The notes beneath the pieces were generated by a model, which saw only the letters and a program-made list of their open reading frames with translations, was not told the origin of the DNA and did no database searches. Source: CAWKAV01 sp963847735 (GTDB lineage: Bacteria; Desulfobacterota; Desulfuromonadia; Desulfuromonadales; BM103). Taken from it: DNA of 64,000 nucleotides. Every line of letters begins with the position of its first letter. Within the stretch, counting starts at the first letter, position 1. The DNA lies in the NCBI GenBank assembly GCA_963847735.1, contig CAWKAV010000003.1:248001-312000 (forward strand), given 5' to 3'. Below, piece after piece: positions 16,692 to 25,476 of this stretch. Both the position numbers and the translations under genes were made by a program.

Positions 16692-17545
16692 TTGACCGAG
16701 CGCTGGACGGTTCTCAAGATTCTGCAATGGACTGCTGACTATTTTGCCGGCAAGGGCATTGATTCGTCGCGCCTTGAGGCCGAACTGCTGTTGGCTGCGA
16801 CTCTCGATCTGGACAGGGTCGGCCTTTATATCAACTTCGAACGGCCGCTTGATGCAGTGGAACTGGCCACCTTTCGTGAGCGGGTTCGGCGACGGGCCCT
16901 GCGCGAGCCCATTCAGTACATCCTGGGTGAGACGGAGTTCTGGTCACTGCCTTTTCAATGTCGACCCTGCTGTTCTGGTGCCGCGTGCAGATACGGAAAT
17001 CCTGGTTGAAGAAGCTCTGACACGGGTTGAGGGCACGGTCCGGGTGCTCGATGTCGGCACCGGCAGCGGTGCCATTGCGATTGCGCTGGCCCATGAAAAT
17101 CCGGATATTGAGGTGACGGCACTCGATTGCAGTGAGTCGGCCCTTGAGGTTGCGCGCGAGCAATGCCCTGCGCAACGGAGTGGCGGAACGCGTCACCTTT
17201 CTTGCCGGAGATCTGGCGACTTTGCCGTCGGGGCCTTTCGAAATGGTGGTCAGCAATCCGCCCTATATCCCCTCCGGGGATTGGCAGCAGCTGATGCCTG
17301 AGGTGCGTGATTATGAACCGCGCCTGGCCCTCGACGGGGGTACTGATGGCCTGGAGGCCTATCGACAGCTCACCGCCCAGGTCGGTACAATCCTGACCCC
17401 GGGCGGCTGGCTGTTGGTCGAGGTCGGCATCGGCCAGGCGGAAGAGGTCAGTGCCCTGTTCAAGGCTGCCGACCTGATTGATGTGAGCCAGCGTGATGAC
17501 TACGCCGGGATCCCTCGGGTGGTGATGGGTAGAACAATACTGTAA
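16692..17545 (+). CDS. prmC: release factor glutamine methyltransferase PrmC (HemK)
   Basis: PrmC methylates the Gln of the GGQ motif in release factors. The AdoMet-binding motif is VLDVGTGSGAIAIALA and the substrate-binding NPPY is in VVSNPPYIPSGDW. Start is a TTG at 16692; no better ATG exists in frame. Two single insertions (extra T near 16,956 in WSLPF-NVDPA; extra C near 17,160 in ARE-NALRNG) break the frame. Corrected length is 283 residues, normal. It is coupled to prfA as in most bacteria. Confidence 0.95.
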
Positions 17546-17565
17546 GGATTAAGAGGTGAGGAACT

Positions 17566-18820
17566 TTGGATAAATTGATCATACATGGCGGGCGTCAACT
17601 GGAAGGCGAGATTGCTGTCAGTGGGGCCAAGAATGCCGCTTTACCGTTGCTGTTTGCGACGCTGCTGGCGCCTGGGCCACACCGGATCGGCAACCTGCCG
17701 TGTTTGCGCGATATCACCACGGCGGAGCGTCTGCTGGCGGGGCTCGGTGCCGAAGTTGATAGCAGCAATGGCACCTTGAAAGTTGTCGACCGAGCAGATC
17801 AACAGCATGGAAGCGCCTTATGACCTGGTGCGCACCATGCGGGCGTCGGTCCTGGTGCTCGGCCCGCTTCTGGCACGCTACGGCAAGGCCCGGGTCAGTC
17901 TGCCCGGCGGTTGTGCCATCGGGGCCCGTCCGATCAACCTGCATCTCAAGGGTCTTGAGGCCATGGGCGCGGATATCCATCTCGATCATGGTTATGTAGA
18001 GGCCAGCGCCACGCAACTGCAAGGGGCCAGGATTCATTTTGATATCCCGACGGTGGGGGGCACGGAAAACCTGATGATGGCCGCGACTCTTGCCAAAGGC
18101 ACGACGATTCTTGAGAATGCTGCGCGTGAGCCGGAAATTATCGATCTTGCCAAAGCCTTGCAGGGCATGGGTGCATACATTGAAGGTGCCGGCACCGATA
18201 CCATCGTTATTGAAGGGGTTGATGAACTGATGCCGATGGATTACCAGGTCATGCCGGACCGGATCGAAGCCGGTACCTTTCTGGTTGCTGCTGCCATGAC
18301 CGGTGGCCGGGTCGGTGTCAGAGGCGGCCGCCCTGAACATATGGAAGCGCTGCTCAGCAAACTGGAGGAAGTCGGCGCGACGGTTGCCGCAACCCCGGAG
18401 ACGCTCTGGGTCGAAGGGCCGCAGGAGATCAGATCAGTGAATATTAAAACCCAGCCGCATCCGGGCTTCCCCACCGATATGCAGGCCCAGTTCATGGCGA
18501 TGATGACCCTTGGCAAGGGTACCAGCATGATTACGGAAGCGGTCTTCGAGAATCGGTTCATGCATGTCTGCGAACTGCAACGAATGGGTGCAGATATCTC
18601 GATAGAAGGGCATACGGCAACCGTCAAGGGTGTCTCCGGCCTGCTCGGGGCCCCGGTAATGGCTACCGACCTGCGTGCCAGCGCCAGTCTGGTCCTGGCC
18701 GGGTTGGCCGCTGACAATACCACCGAGATCAGCCGCATCTATCATCTGGATCGCGGTTACGAGAGGCTGGAAGAAAAATTTCGCAGTCTGGGCGCAGATA
18801 TCGAGCGCGTGCCGGCATAA
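17566..18820 (+). CDS. murA: UDP-N-acetylglucosamine 1-carboxyvinyltransferase MurA
   Basis: MurA adds enolpyruvate from PEP to UDP-GlcNAc, the first step of peptidoglycan synthesis. The catalytic Cys is in LPGGCAIGARPINLH (near 17,915), so the enzyme should be fosfomycin-sensitive. The N-terminal GGRQLEGEIAVSGAKNAALPLLFATLL is typical. Start is a TTG after GAGG. One extra C near 17,790 (VVD-EQINSMEAPYDLVRTMRAS) breaks the frame; removing it gives 417 residues, the usual length. Confidence 0.97.
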
Positions 18821-18895
18821 AAACTAGTGACTGGTTACTGGGGACTGGTTACACTGTCCCGTTGTTTTATCAATCACCGATCATCGGATTCTATC

Positions 18896-19558
18896 ATGAA
18901 TGATTATCTGACCTTTGCCCTTCCCAAGGGGCGTATCATGCAGGACTCCATGGACCTGTTTGCCAGGATCGGCATTACCTGTCCGGAAATGGACGATCCC
19001 GGGCGCAAACTGGTTTTTGAGAACCGTGTCGACAAACTGCGCTTCATGGCCGTGCGTTCACAGGACGTGCCGACTTATGTCGAACACGGCTGCGCCGATA
19101 TTGGAGTGGTCGGTAAGGATACGCTCCTGGAGCAGGACAAGGACCTCTACGAGCCGCTCGACCTGCAGTTCGGCTACTGCCGTCTGGTGGTGGCCGAGCC
19201 GAAAGAACTGCGCCAGGATGATGATCCTGCCGGCTGGTCGAATATCCGTGTGGCAAGCAAGTATCCGAACGTCACGGAAAAGTTTTTTGCGGCCAAGGGT
19301 ATCCAGGTCGAAGTCATCAAGCTGTATGGGTCGATCGAGCTGGCACCGTTGGTCGGCCTGGCGGAGCGGATTGTCGACCTGGTTTCGACCGGCGGCACCA
19401 TGCGCGAGAACGGCCTGGTTGAGGTGGAAACGATCACCGAGGTGACCAGTCGCCTGATCGTCAATCGTGCCAGTCTCAAGACCAAGCATCGGCGCATCAC
19501 CCGGCTGATCGAGGATCTGGAAAAGGTTATTGAGTCCGGTCCGCGGATTTCCGGGTGA
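18896..19558 (+). CDS. hisG: ATP phosphoribosyltransferase, short form HisG
   Basis: HisG catalyses the first step of histidine synthesis (ATP + PRPP). At 220 residues it is the short form, lacking the C-terminal regulatory domain, and needs the HisZ subunit for activity and feedback control. hisZ is not in the window. Signatures: FALPKGRIMQ, GCADIGVVGKDTLLE, and the PRPP loop LVSTGGTMRENGL. The frame is intact. The leader (18,820-18,860) contains short direct repeats of GACTGGTTAC type. Confidence 0.97.
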   Translation: MNDYLTFALPKGRIMQDSMDLFARIGITCPEMDDPGRKLVFENRVDKLRFMAVRSQDVPTYVEHGCADIGVVGKDTLLEQDKDLYEPLDLQFGYCRLVVAEPKELRQDDDPAGWSNIRVASKYPNVTEKFFAAKGIQVEVIKLYGSIELAPLVGLAERIVDLVSTGGTMRENGLVEVETITEVTSRLIVNRASLKTKHRRITRLIEDLEKVIESGPRISG

Positions 19559-19583
19559 GGCCGGACCGCCCGAGGAGAGAGCT

Positions 19584-20884
19584 ATGATTCGGTTCCTGCG
19601 TTTTTCAGATACCGATTTTGCCGAAACTTTTCGTCGGATCAGCGAGCGTGGCGAAACGATCCCTGCCGGGGTGGTCGAGACCGTTCAGGAGATCCTGGCT
19701 GATGTACGCAAGCGCGGCGATGCAGCGCTTTTTGAATACACCGAGCGTTTTGATCGTCTCAAGCTGGATGCTGCCAGCATTGAGGTGTCTGCTGCCGAGA
19801 TCAAGCAGGCCCTGGCCGCTGTTGACAGTGAGACGCTGGCGACGCTGCAGCTTGCCGCCGACCGGATTGCCGCCTTTCATGGCAAGCAGAAGGAAACCAC
19901 CTGGCTCTGCCGATGATGAGCCCGATATCCAGCCTTGGCCAGATGGTCACGCCGCTTGACCGGGTTGGTATCTATGTCCCCGGCGGCAAGGCGGCTTATC
20001 CGTCATCGGTGTTGATGAATGCGGTGCCAGCCAAGGTGGCCGGGGTCGGCGAGATTATCATGACCGTGCCGATGCCGGACGGCGTGGTCAATCCTTACGT
20101 TCTGGCGGCCGCTCACCTCGCCGGAGTAGATCGAATCTTTCAAGATTGGCGGAGCCCAGGCCGTGGCTGCTCTGGCTTACGGTACGGCGACGGTTCCCCG
20201 GGTCGACAAGATCACCGGTCCCGGCAATATTTACGTCGCCACGGCCAAGCGCCTGGTCTTCGGAACGGTCGATATCGACATGATCGCCGGGCCGAGTGAG
20301 ATTCTGGTGATCAACGATGGCAGCGGCAACCCGGCGCATATTGCTGCCGACCTGCTCTCCCAGGCCGAGCACGACGAACTGGCCGCTTCGATCCTGATTA
20401 CGACTGACGAAGACCTTCGGACGCCAGGTGGCCGAGAGAGCTGGAGACTCAGCTTGAGCAGTTGTCACGGGCCGCGATCGCCCGCCAGTCGATCGATAAT
20501 TTTGGCGCAATCATCCTTGCCCGCGACCTGGCAGAAGCGGCAGCATTCAGCAACCGGATTGCGCCGGAGCATCTGGAGCTGGCGGTTGACGAGCCCTTTG
20601 CGCTGCTGCCGCAGATCCGCCATGCCGGCGCGGTTTTTCTCGGCCATCATACGCCGGAAGCTGCCGGCGACTACCTGGCCGGGCCCAATCACACCCTGCC
20701 GACCGGCGGCACGGCCCGCTTCTTCTCGCCGCTTGGCACCGAGGATTTTGTCAAGAAATCGAGCCTGATCTCTTTCAGCGCCGACGGGTTGAAACGGTTG
20801 GGTGACAGCATTATCAAAATTGCCGAGCTTGAAGGGCTGGAAGCACACGCCAAATCGGTATCGATCAGGCTGCGAGAAGGCTAA
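19584..20884 (+). CDS. hisD: histidinol dehydrogenase HisD (five single-base insertions)
   Basis: HisD oxidises histidinol to histidine in two steps and needs zinc. Visible signatures are VGIYVPGGKAAYPSSVLMN, AQAVAALAYGT, KITGPGNIYVATAKR, DMIAGPSEILV, DLLSQAEHDE and GPNHTLPTGGTARFFSPL. The frame is broken at about 19,908, 19,933, 20,146, 20,422 and 20,437; each break is explained by one extra base. Removing five bases gives 431 residues, the family length. ATG at 19584 follows GAGGAGAG. Confidence 0.97.
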
Positions 20885-20885
20885 T

Positions 20886-20950
20886 TATGAATGTTGAATT
20901 CTTAATTTTAAATTCAATTCAAAACTCAACATTTAAAATTCAAAATTGAC
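20886..20950. repeat. A/T-rich palindromic insert between hisD and hisB
   Basis: About 65 bp made almost only of A and T, with ATGTTGAATT... and ...ATTCAAAACTCAACAT able to fold back on each other, in an operon of roughly 58% GC. It is unlike its surroundings and resembles a small dispersed repeat. The ribosome binding site of hisB (CGGGAGG) lies just after it. Confidence 0.45.
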
Positions 20951-20966
20951 TTATCGGGAGGCAACT

Positions 20967-21558
20967 ATGGCACGGATCGCCACGATTAATCGCTAGCACC
21001 AAAGAGACCAGCATCAACTTGACTCTTGATCTGGATGGCCGCGGTGAACATCAGATTGAATCTGGAGTGCCTTTTTTCGACCACATGTTGACGCAGATCG
21101 CCCGTCACGGTTTCTTCGATCTGCAGATCAGCGCCAGGGGCGATCTGGAGATGGACGCCCATCACACGGTTGAGGATGTAGGCATCTGTCTTGGTGAAGC
21201 CTTCAAGCAGGCTCTTGGAGACAAGGCCGGGGTACGTCGTTACGGTCGCGGCACCATGCCGATGCATGAAGCCCTGGCCGCCGTGATCCTTGATTTCTCC
21301 GGCCGGCCGTTCCTGGTTTACAACGTGCCTCTGCCGAAAGCCCAGGTGGGGAATTTCGAACTGGAGCTGGTCGAAGAGTTTTTTACTGCTTTCTGCAACC
21401 ATGCCGGCGCCAATGTGCATGTCAACCTGGCTTACGGCGATAACCTGCATCACATTGTCGAAGCGGTTTTCAAGGCGTTTGCCCGGGCTCTGGACGAAGC
21501 GACCCAGTTTGACCCCAGAGTCGAAGGTGTCCTCTCGTCAAAAGGCACGCTTGAGTAG
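20967..21558 (+). CDS. hisB: imidazoleglycerol-phosphate dehydratase HisB
   Basis: HisB dehydrates imidazole glycerol phosphate. It is the monofunctional bacterial form, about 196 residues after correction. Metal-binding signatures are present: FFDHMLTQIARHG, DAHHTVEDVGICLG, HHIVEAVFKAFARAL. The start MARIATINR is followed by an extra T (near 20,993) that creates a stop; removing it continues into STKETSINLTLDLDG. The rest is intact. Confidence 0.97.
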
Positions 21559-21567
21559 GGATAGCTG

Positions 21568-22191
21568 ATGATCACAATCATCGATTATGAAATGGGCAAC
21601 CTGCGCAGCGTCGAGAAAGCTTTCGAAAAGCTCGGTTACGCAGTCAGGGTCAGCAACCATCCCGAAGATCTTCTGACCACGGACAAGATCGTGCTGCCCG
21701 GAGTCGGCGCTTTTCGCGATTGCATCAACAACCTGCGCGCCGGCGGTTTTGTTGAGCCGCTGCTGCAGCAGGTCGAGTCCGGCAAGCCTTTGCTCGGTAT
21801 CTGTGTCGGTATGCAGATGCTGTTTGACGAGAGCGAAGAGTTTGGCCGTCATCAGGGGCTGGGGCTGGTGCCGGGACGGGTGATTCGTTTCCCGGCCGGG
21901 ATGGAAGAAGGTGGCGAGCGGCTCAAGGTCCCGCATATGGGCTGGAATAATATTCAAATAAAGAAGCCGGCACCGATTTTTAGAGATACGGCCGATGGCA
22001 GTTTTGTCTATTTCGTCCACTCCTATTACTGCTCAGCTGATAACCCCTCTGATGTTGCTGCGACTTGTCGCTACGGTGATGTCGAGTTCTGTGCGGCTAT
22101 CTGGCGCGACAATCTCATGGCGACCCAGTTTCATCCGGAAAAGAGTCAGACGGTTGGCTTGAATATTTTTGATCAGTTCGGGAAGATCTAA
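21568..22191 (+). CDS. hisH: imidazole glycerol phosphate synthase, glutaminase subunit HisH
   Basis: This 207-residue class I glutamine amidotransferase releases ammonia for HisF. Catalytic Cys is in LLGICVGMQMLF and the His-x-Glu pair is in TQFHPEKSQ. N-terminal IIDYEMGNLRSVEKAFEKLG is typical. The frame is intact. It follows hisB by 9 bp and is separated from hisA by an inverted-repeat element. Confidence 0.97.
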   Translation: MITIIDYEMGNLRSVEKAFEKLGYAVRVSNHPEDLLTTDKIVLPGVGAFRDCINNLRAGGFVEPLLQQVESGKPLLGICVGMQMLFDESEEFGRHQGLGLVPGRVIRFPAGMEEGGERLKVPHMGWNNIQIKKPAPIFRDTADGSFVYFVHSYYCSADNPSDVAATCRYGDVEFCAAIWRDNLMATQFHPEKSQTVGLNIFDQFGKI

Positions 22192-22192
22192 C

Positions 22193-22370
22193 CTCTGCCA
22201 CGGAGACACAGAGGCACAGAGAAACCCGTAAGAAAACAATAACGCGAAGACGCTAAGGTGCAGAGGATAAAAAGGACAACAACAAGATCATTATCGCTTG
22301 TTGAGTTGACTGCGGTTTTTACCCGTTAATGATTTGTCTTTTCTCTGTGTCTCCGTGTCTCTGTGGCAGA
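22193..22370. repeat. MITE-like element with CACAGAG terminal inverted repeats, copy 1
   Basis: About 178 bp fills the hisH-hisA gap. The left end (CTCTGCCACGGAGACACAGA, continuing to GAGAAA at 22224) and right end (TTTTCTCTGTGTCTCCGTGT, continuing to GTGGCAGA at 22370) are near-perfect 32-bp inverted repeats. The interior has CGCGAAGACGCTAAGG and no coding potential. A second copy with similar ends follows hisA. Confidence 0.82.
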
Positions 22371-22383
22371 TAGGACGGTTTAT

Positions 22384-23115
22384 ATGATAATTTTACCAGC
22401 GATTGATTTGAAGAACGGCCAATGTGTCAGGTTGGAACAGGGGCTGATGGAGAAGGATACAGTCTACTCTGATGACCCGGCTGCAATGGCTCGCCACTGG
22501 CAGGACGAAGGCGGTGAATTTTTGCATCTGGTTGATCTGGATGGTGCCTTTGCCGGCGTGCCGAAGAATCGTGAGGCAATCGAAGCGATCGTCGCAGCGG
22601 TTGATATTCCTACGGAACTCGGTGGTGGCATCCGTGACCTGAAGACGATTGAGGCGTATCTGAAGCTTGGTGTTGACCGTGTTATCCTCGGTACGGTGGC
22701 CAAGGAAAACCCGCAGCTGGTCGCTGAAGCCTGCCGAAGATTCCCCGGTCAGATCGTCGTCGGTATTGATGCCAGGAACGGATTGGTGGCTGTGCGCGGC
22801 TGGGCCGAAGTGACGGAGAAAAAAGCGATTGATCTCGCCCGGGAGATGGAAGGCTTTGGCGTGACAGCCATCATCTATACCGATATTGCCCGTGACGGCA
22901 TGATGCAGGGCCCGAATCTTGAAGCAACCGCTGCTTTGGCCGAGGCCATATCGATTCCGGTGATTGCTTCCGGGGGTGTGTCGAGCCTTGATGATATCCG
23001 CAACCTTTTGCAGATCGAAGCCTCCGGGGTCGAAGGGGTGATCACCGGCAAGGCGATTTACAGCGGTGCGTTGAACTTGCGTGAAGCGGTTGAATTGACT
23101 AAAGCTAAACGATAG
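22384..23115 (+). CDS. hisA: phosphoribosylformimino-AICAR-P isomerase HisA
   Basis: This 243-residue TIM-barrel isomerase of histidine synthesis is intact. MIILPAIDLKNGQCVRLEQG holds the first catalytic Asp, and YTDIARDGMMQGPNLE the second. Phosphate-binding loops ELGGGIRD and ASGGVSSLDDI are present. Its stop codon touches the left end of the second MITE-like element. Both neighbours of hisA are therefore mobile-looking repeats, which leaves its translation dependent on the element-derived leader. Confidence 0.97.
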   Translation: MIILPAIDLKNGQCVRLEQGLMEKDTVYSDDPAAMARHWQDEGGEFLHLVDLDGAFAGVPKNREAIEAIVAAVDIPTELGGGIRDLKTIEAYLKLGVDRVILGTVAKENPQLVAEACRRFPGQIVVGIDARNGLVAVRGWAEVTEKKAIDLAREMEGFGVTAIIYTDIARDGMMQGPNLEATAALAEAISIPVIASGGVSSLDDIRNLLQIEASGVEGVITGKAIYSGALNLREAVELTKAKR

Positions 23116-23308
23116 CCACAGAGACACAGAGACACAGAGAAACCAGGAAGTCGGGAAAGTGTTTTCCGCGAAAAGGCAGAATTGCTGAGTTTATAGTTAA
23201 TAGGACGTTTCAAAACAAGGCTTGACACATCAGGCCATTGACGCCAAGAGAGGACTTCGCTTTTACATTAAGCCTCTTCTTTTCTCTGTGTCTCCGTGGC
23301 TCTGTGGC
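23114..23308. repeat. MITE-like element with CACAGAG terminal inverted repeats, copy 2
   Basis: About 195 bp fills the hisA-hisF gap. The left arm GCCACAGAGACACAGAGACA (to 23142) and right arm ending CTCCGTGGCTCTGTGGC at 23308 are inverted repeats of about 28 bp. The interior contains GACGCCAAGAGAGGAC and differs from copy 1, but the ends are the same family. Confidence 0.82.
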
Positions 23309-23331
23309 AAAATTTGAGGTTATACAAGAGA

Positions 23332-24099
23332 ATGCTGACAAAACGAATTATCCCATGTCTAGACGTTAAGGACGGCCGTGTCGTCAAGGGGGTGCAGTTC
23401 CTCGAACTGCGCGATGCCGGAGATCCGGTGGAGGCGGCCGAGGCCTACTGTGCCCAGGGCGCCGACGAGTTGACTTTTCTCGACATTACCGCGTCGAGTG
23501 ACAAGCGTGGCATCATCCTCGATGTGGTCGCTAAGACCGCCGAGCGGGTTTTCATGCCGCTCACCGTCGGCGGCGGAGTCCGCGAGATTGCGGACATCCG
23601 CAACCTGCTCAATGCCGGTGCCGACAAGGTCTCGATCAACACTGCAGCGGTGCTGCGCCCCGAGTTCGTTCGTGAGGCTGCCGAGCGTTTCGGCTCGCAG
23701 TGTATCGTGGTCGCGATTGATGCCCGTCGGGTGCCAGGGAGTGATCCGCTGGCGTGGGAAGTTTATACCCACGGTGGCCGCAACCCGACCGGTATCGATG
23801 CTCTGGAGTGGGCCGAACGGATGGCCGGGTTCGGTGCCGGCGAGATTCTGTTGACCTCAATGGATTGCGACGGCACCAAGGATGGTTATGATATTCCTCT
23901 GACGCGAGCGGTCAGCGACCGGGTCGCGATCCCGGTGATCGCTTCCGGCGGGGTTGGCAATCTTGAGCATATCCGCGAAGGTTTGGTCGAAGGTGGCGCC
24001 AGCGCGGCCCTGGCGGCAAGTATCTTCCATTTTCGCGAATACACGATCGGCGAATGCAAGGAATATCTGCGCGAACAAAACGTCGCCGTTCGCCTCTAG
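23332..24099 (+). CDS. hisF: imidazole glycerol phosphate synthase, cyclase subunit HisF
   Basis: This 255-residue TIM barrel closes the imidazole ring with ammonia from HisH. MLTKRIIPCLDVKDGRVVKGVQF contains the first catalytic Asp, and EILLTSMDCDGTKDGYD the second. GGGVREIADIRNLL and ASGGVGNLEHIREGL are the phosphate loops. The frame is intact. ATG at 23332 follows CAAGAGA. Confidence 0.97.
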   Translation: MLTKRIIPCLDVKDGRVVKGVQFLELRDAGDPVEAAEAYCAQGADELTFLDITASSDKRGIILDVVAKTAERVFMPLTVGGGVREIADIRNLLNAGADKVSINTAAVLRPEFVREAAERFGSQCIVVAIDARRVPGSDPLAWEVYTHGGRNPTGIDALEWAERMAGFGAGEILLTSMDCDGTKDGYDIPLTRAVSDRVAIPVIASGGVGNLEHIREGLVEGGASAALAASIFHFREYTIGECKEYLREQNVAVRL

Positions 24100-24145
24100 T
24101 ACCAGCCGGGGCTGCCCATTAACTTTTTACGCAAGGAGAATCGTC

Positions 24146-24479
24146 GTGACAGAAAAGGCCTCATCAGGAAATTCTGGACGCGGTCTACAAGGTCATCCAG
24201 GAGCGCAGGCAGAATCCTTCGGAAAAGTCTTACGTCGCGTCACTCTACGCCAAAGGTCTCGATAAAATCCTCGGCAAAATCGGTGAAGAGGCCACGGAAG
24301 TTGCCATTGCCGGTAAAGGTGGCAAGACCGATGAAGTCGTCAGCGAGGTGGCGGATCTCTGGTTTCACAGCCTGGTACTGCTCAGTTATTACGATTTGCC
24401 GCCAGAACGGATTTATGCAGAATTGCAGCGCCGTTTCGGTACTTCCGGCCTGGAAGAAAAAGCCAGCCGGACCAGCTGA
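24146..24479 (+). CDS. hisE: phosphoribosyl-ATP pyrophosphohydrolase HisE
   Basis: HisE hydrolyses phosphoribosyl-ATP, the second step of histidine synthesis. GTG start after AAGGAG. One extra T near 24,157 (TEKA-HQEILDAVYKVIQERR) shifts the frame; corrected length is 110 residues. Family signatures: SYVASLYAKGLDKILGKIGEEATEVAIA and EVADLWFHSLVLLSYYDL. The separate hisI gene is not in the window. Confidence 0.95.
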
Positions 24480-24510
24480 TATCCTCTCGGTTTTTTGGAG
24501 ATTAGAGTTT

Positions 24511-24955
24511 ATGAGTATTCAGGACCAATTGCTCGAAGCAATGAAGGTGGCGATGAAGGCCAAGGATAGTCTGCGGCTGAGCACGATCCGCATGGCTCGC
24601 ACCGCTCTGAAAAACGCCGAAATCGAAGCGCGTCAGGAACTTGATTACGATGCGGCAGTCAAGATACTTTCCACCCAGGTCAAACAGCGGCGCGAAGCAG
24701 CCGACGCCTACCGGGCGACCCGCCCGGAGTTGGCCGAAAAAGAAGAGCTGGAACTGGCCGTGTTGCAGGAGTTCCTGCCTGCCCAGTTAAGTGAAACCGA
24801 ACTTGAGGCGCTGATTGTTGCAGGCGGTCGCCGAGAGTGGCGCCAGTTCCATGCGGGATATGGGTGCGGTCATGAAGCTGGTCACGCCGCAGACCACCGG
24901 CCGTGCCGACGGCAAGCTGGTCAGTGAACTGGTTCGCAAGAAGCTGGCGGGGTAA
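24511..24955 (+). CDS. GatB/YqeY domain-containing protein
   Basis: This is a YqeY-family protein of about 147 residues. The domain resembles the tail of GatB, which contacts tRNA in the amidotransferase; the free-standing protein has no firmly established role. MSIQDQLLEAMKVAMKAKDSLRLSTIRM and LEEFLPxQLSE-like ELAVLQEFLPAQLSETEL are typical. One extra G near 24,823 (EALIV-QAVAESGASSMRDMGAVM) breaks the frame. The gene precedes cvpA, mutS2, dnaG and rpoD, a common neighbourhood. Confidence 0.92.
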
Positions 24956-24993
24956 TATCACCTTGATCACGGGTAAGGAGGTCGGAGTCAAAG

Positions 24994-25476
24994 ATGAACG
25001 GCATTGATATTGCCATCCTTGTCATCCTCTGCGGCTTTTTGCTGAAGGGGTTGCTGCGCGGCCTGCTCAAGGAAGTCTGTTCTTTGGCAGGCCTTTTTGT
25101 CGGTGCTTTCCTGGCGTTTCGTTATCATGGCCCTCTGGCTGATTCTCTTCTGAAGCCGGTTGATCTGCCCGCCCAGGTTGCGGTGGCGATTACTTTTACA
25201 GTGCTGTTTCTGGCGACCATGGTCTTTTTCCTGGTGCTCGGTTTCCTTTTGTCGCGCTTTGTGAAACTGCTTTTTCTCGGTGGATTCAATCGCCTGATCG
25301 GCGGAGTGTTCGGTTTGTCTCAAGGCGTTCTGTTGCTGGCGGTCGTGGTCTTTGCCCTGTCTTTGCGGCCGTTGCCCTGGGGGATGGACAAGGTTATGAA
25401 AGACGCCTACCTGGCTCCGCCTTTTGTTGACCTGGGCGGAGCGGTTCTGGAGGGGAGCCAGCGTGTTTTGAAATGA
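24994..25476 (+). CDS. CvpA family membrane protein
   Basis: This 160-residue protein is intact, with four predicted membrane helices (IDIAILVILCGFLLKG; LAGLFVGAFLAFRY; VAVAITFTVLFLATMVFFLVLGFLL; VFGLSQGVLLLAVVVFAL). The family is named from colicin V production; its molecular role is unclear. Stop overlaps the mutS2 ATG (ATGA), so the two are translationally coupled. Confidence 0.93.
   Translation: MNGIDIAILVILCGFLLKGLLRGLLKEVCSLAGLFVGAFLAFRYHGPLADSLLKPVDLPAQVAVAITFTVLFLATMVFFLVLGFLLSRFVKLLFLGGFNRLIGGVFGLSQGVLLLAVVVFALSLRPLPWGMDKVMKDAYLAPPFVDLGGAVLEGSQRVLK

Noticed and set aside
22193..23308. CRISPR-like repeats near hisA
   Set aside because: The CACAGAG units are short internal repeats within terminal inverted arms, with no regular spacers.
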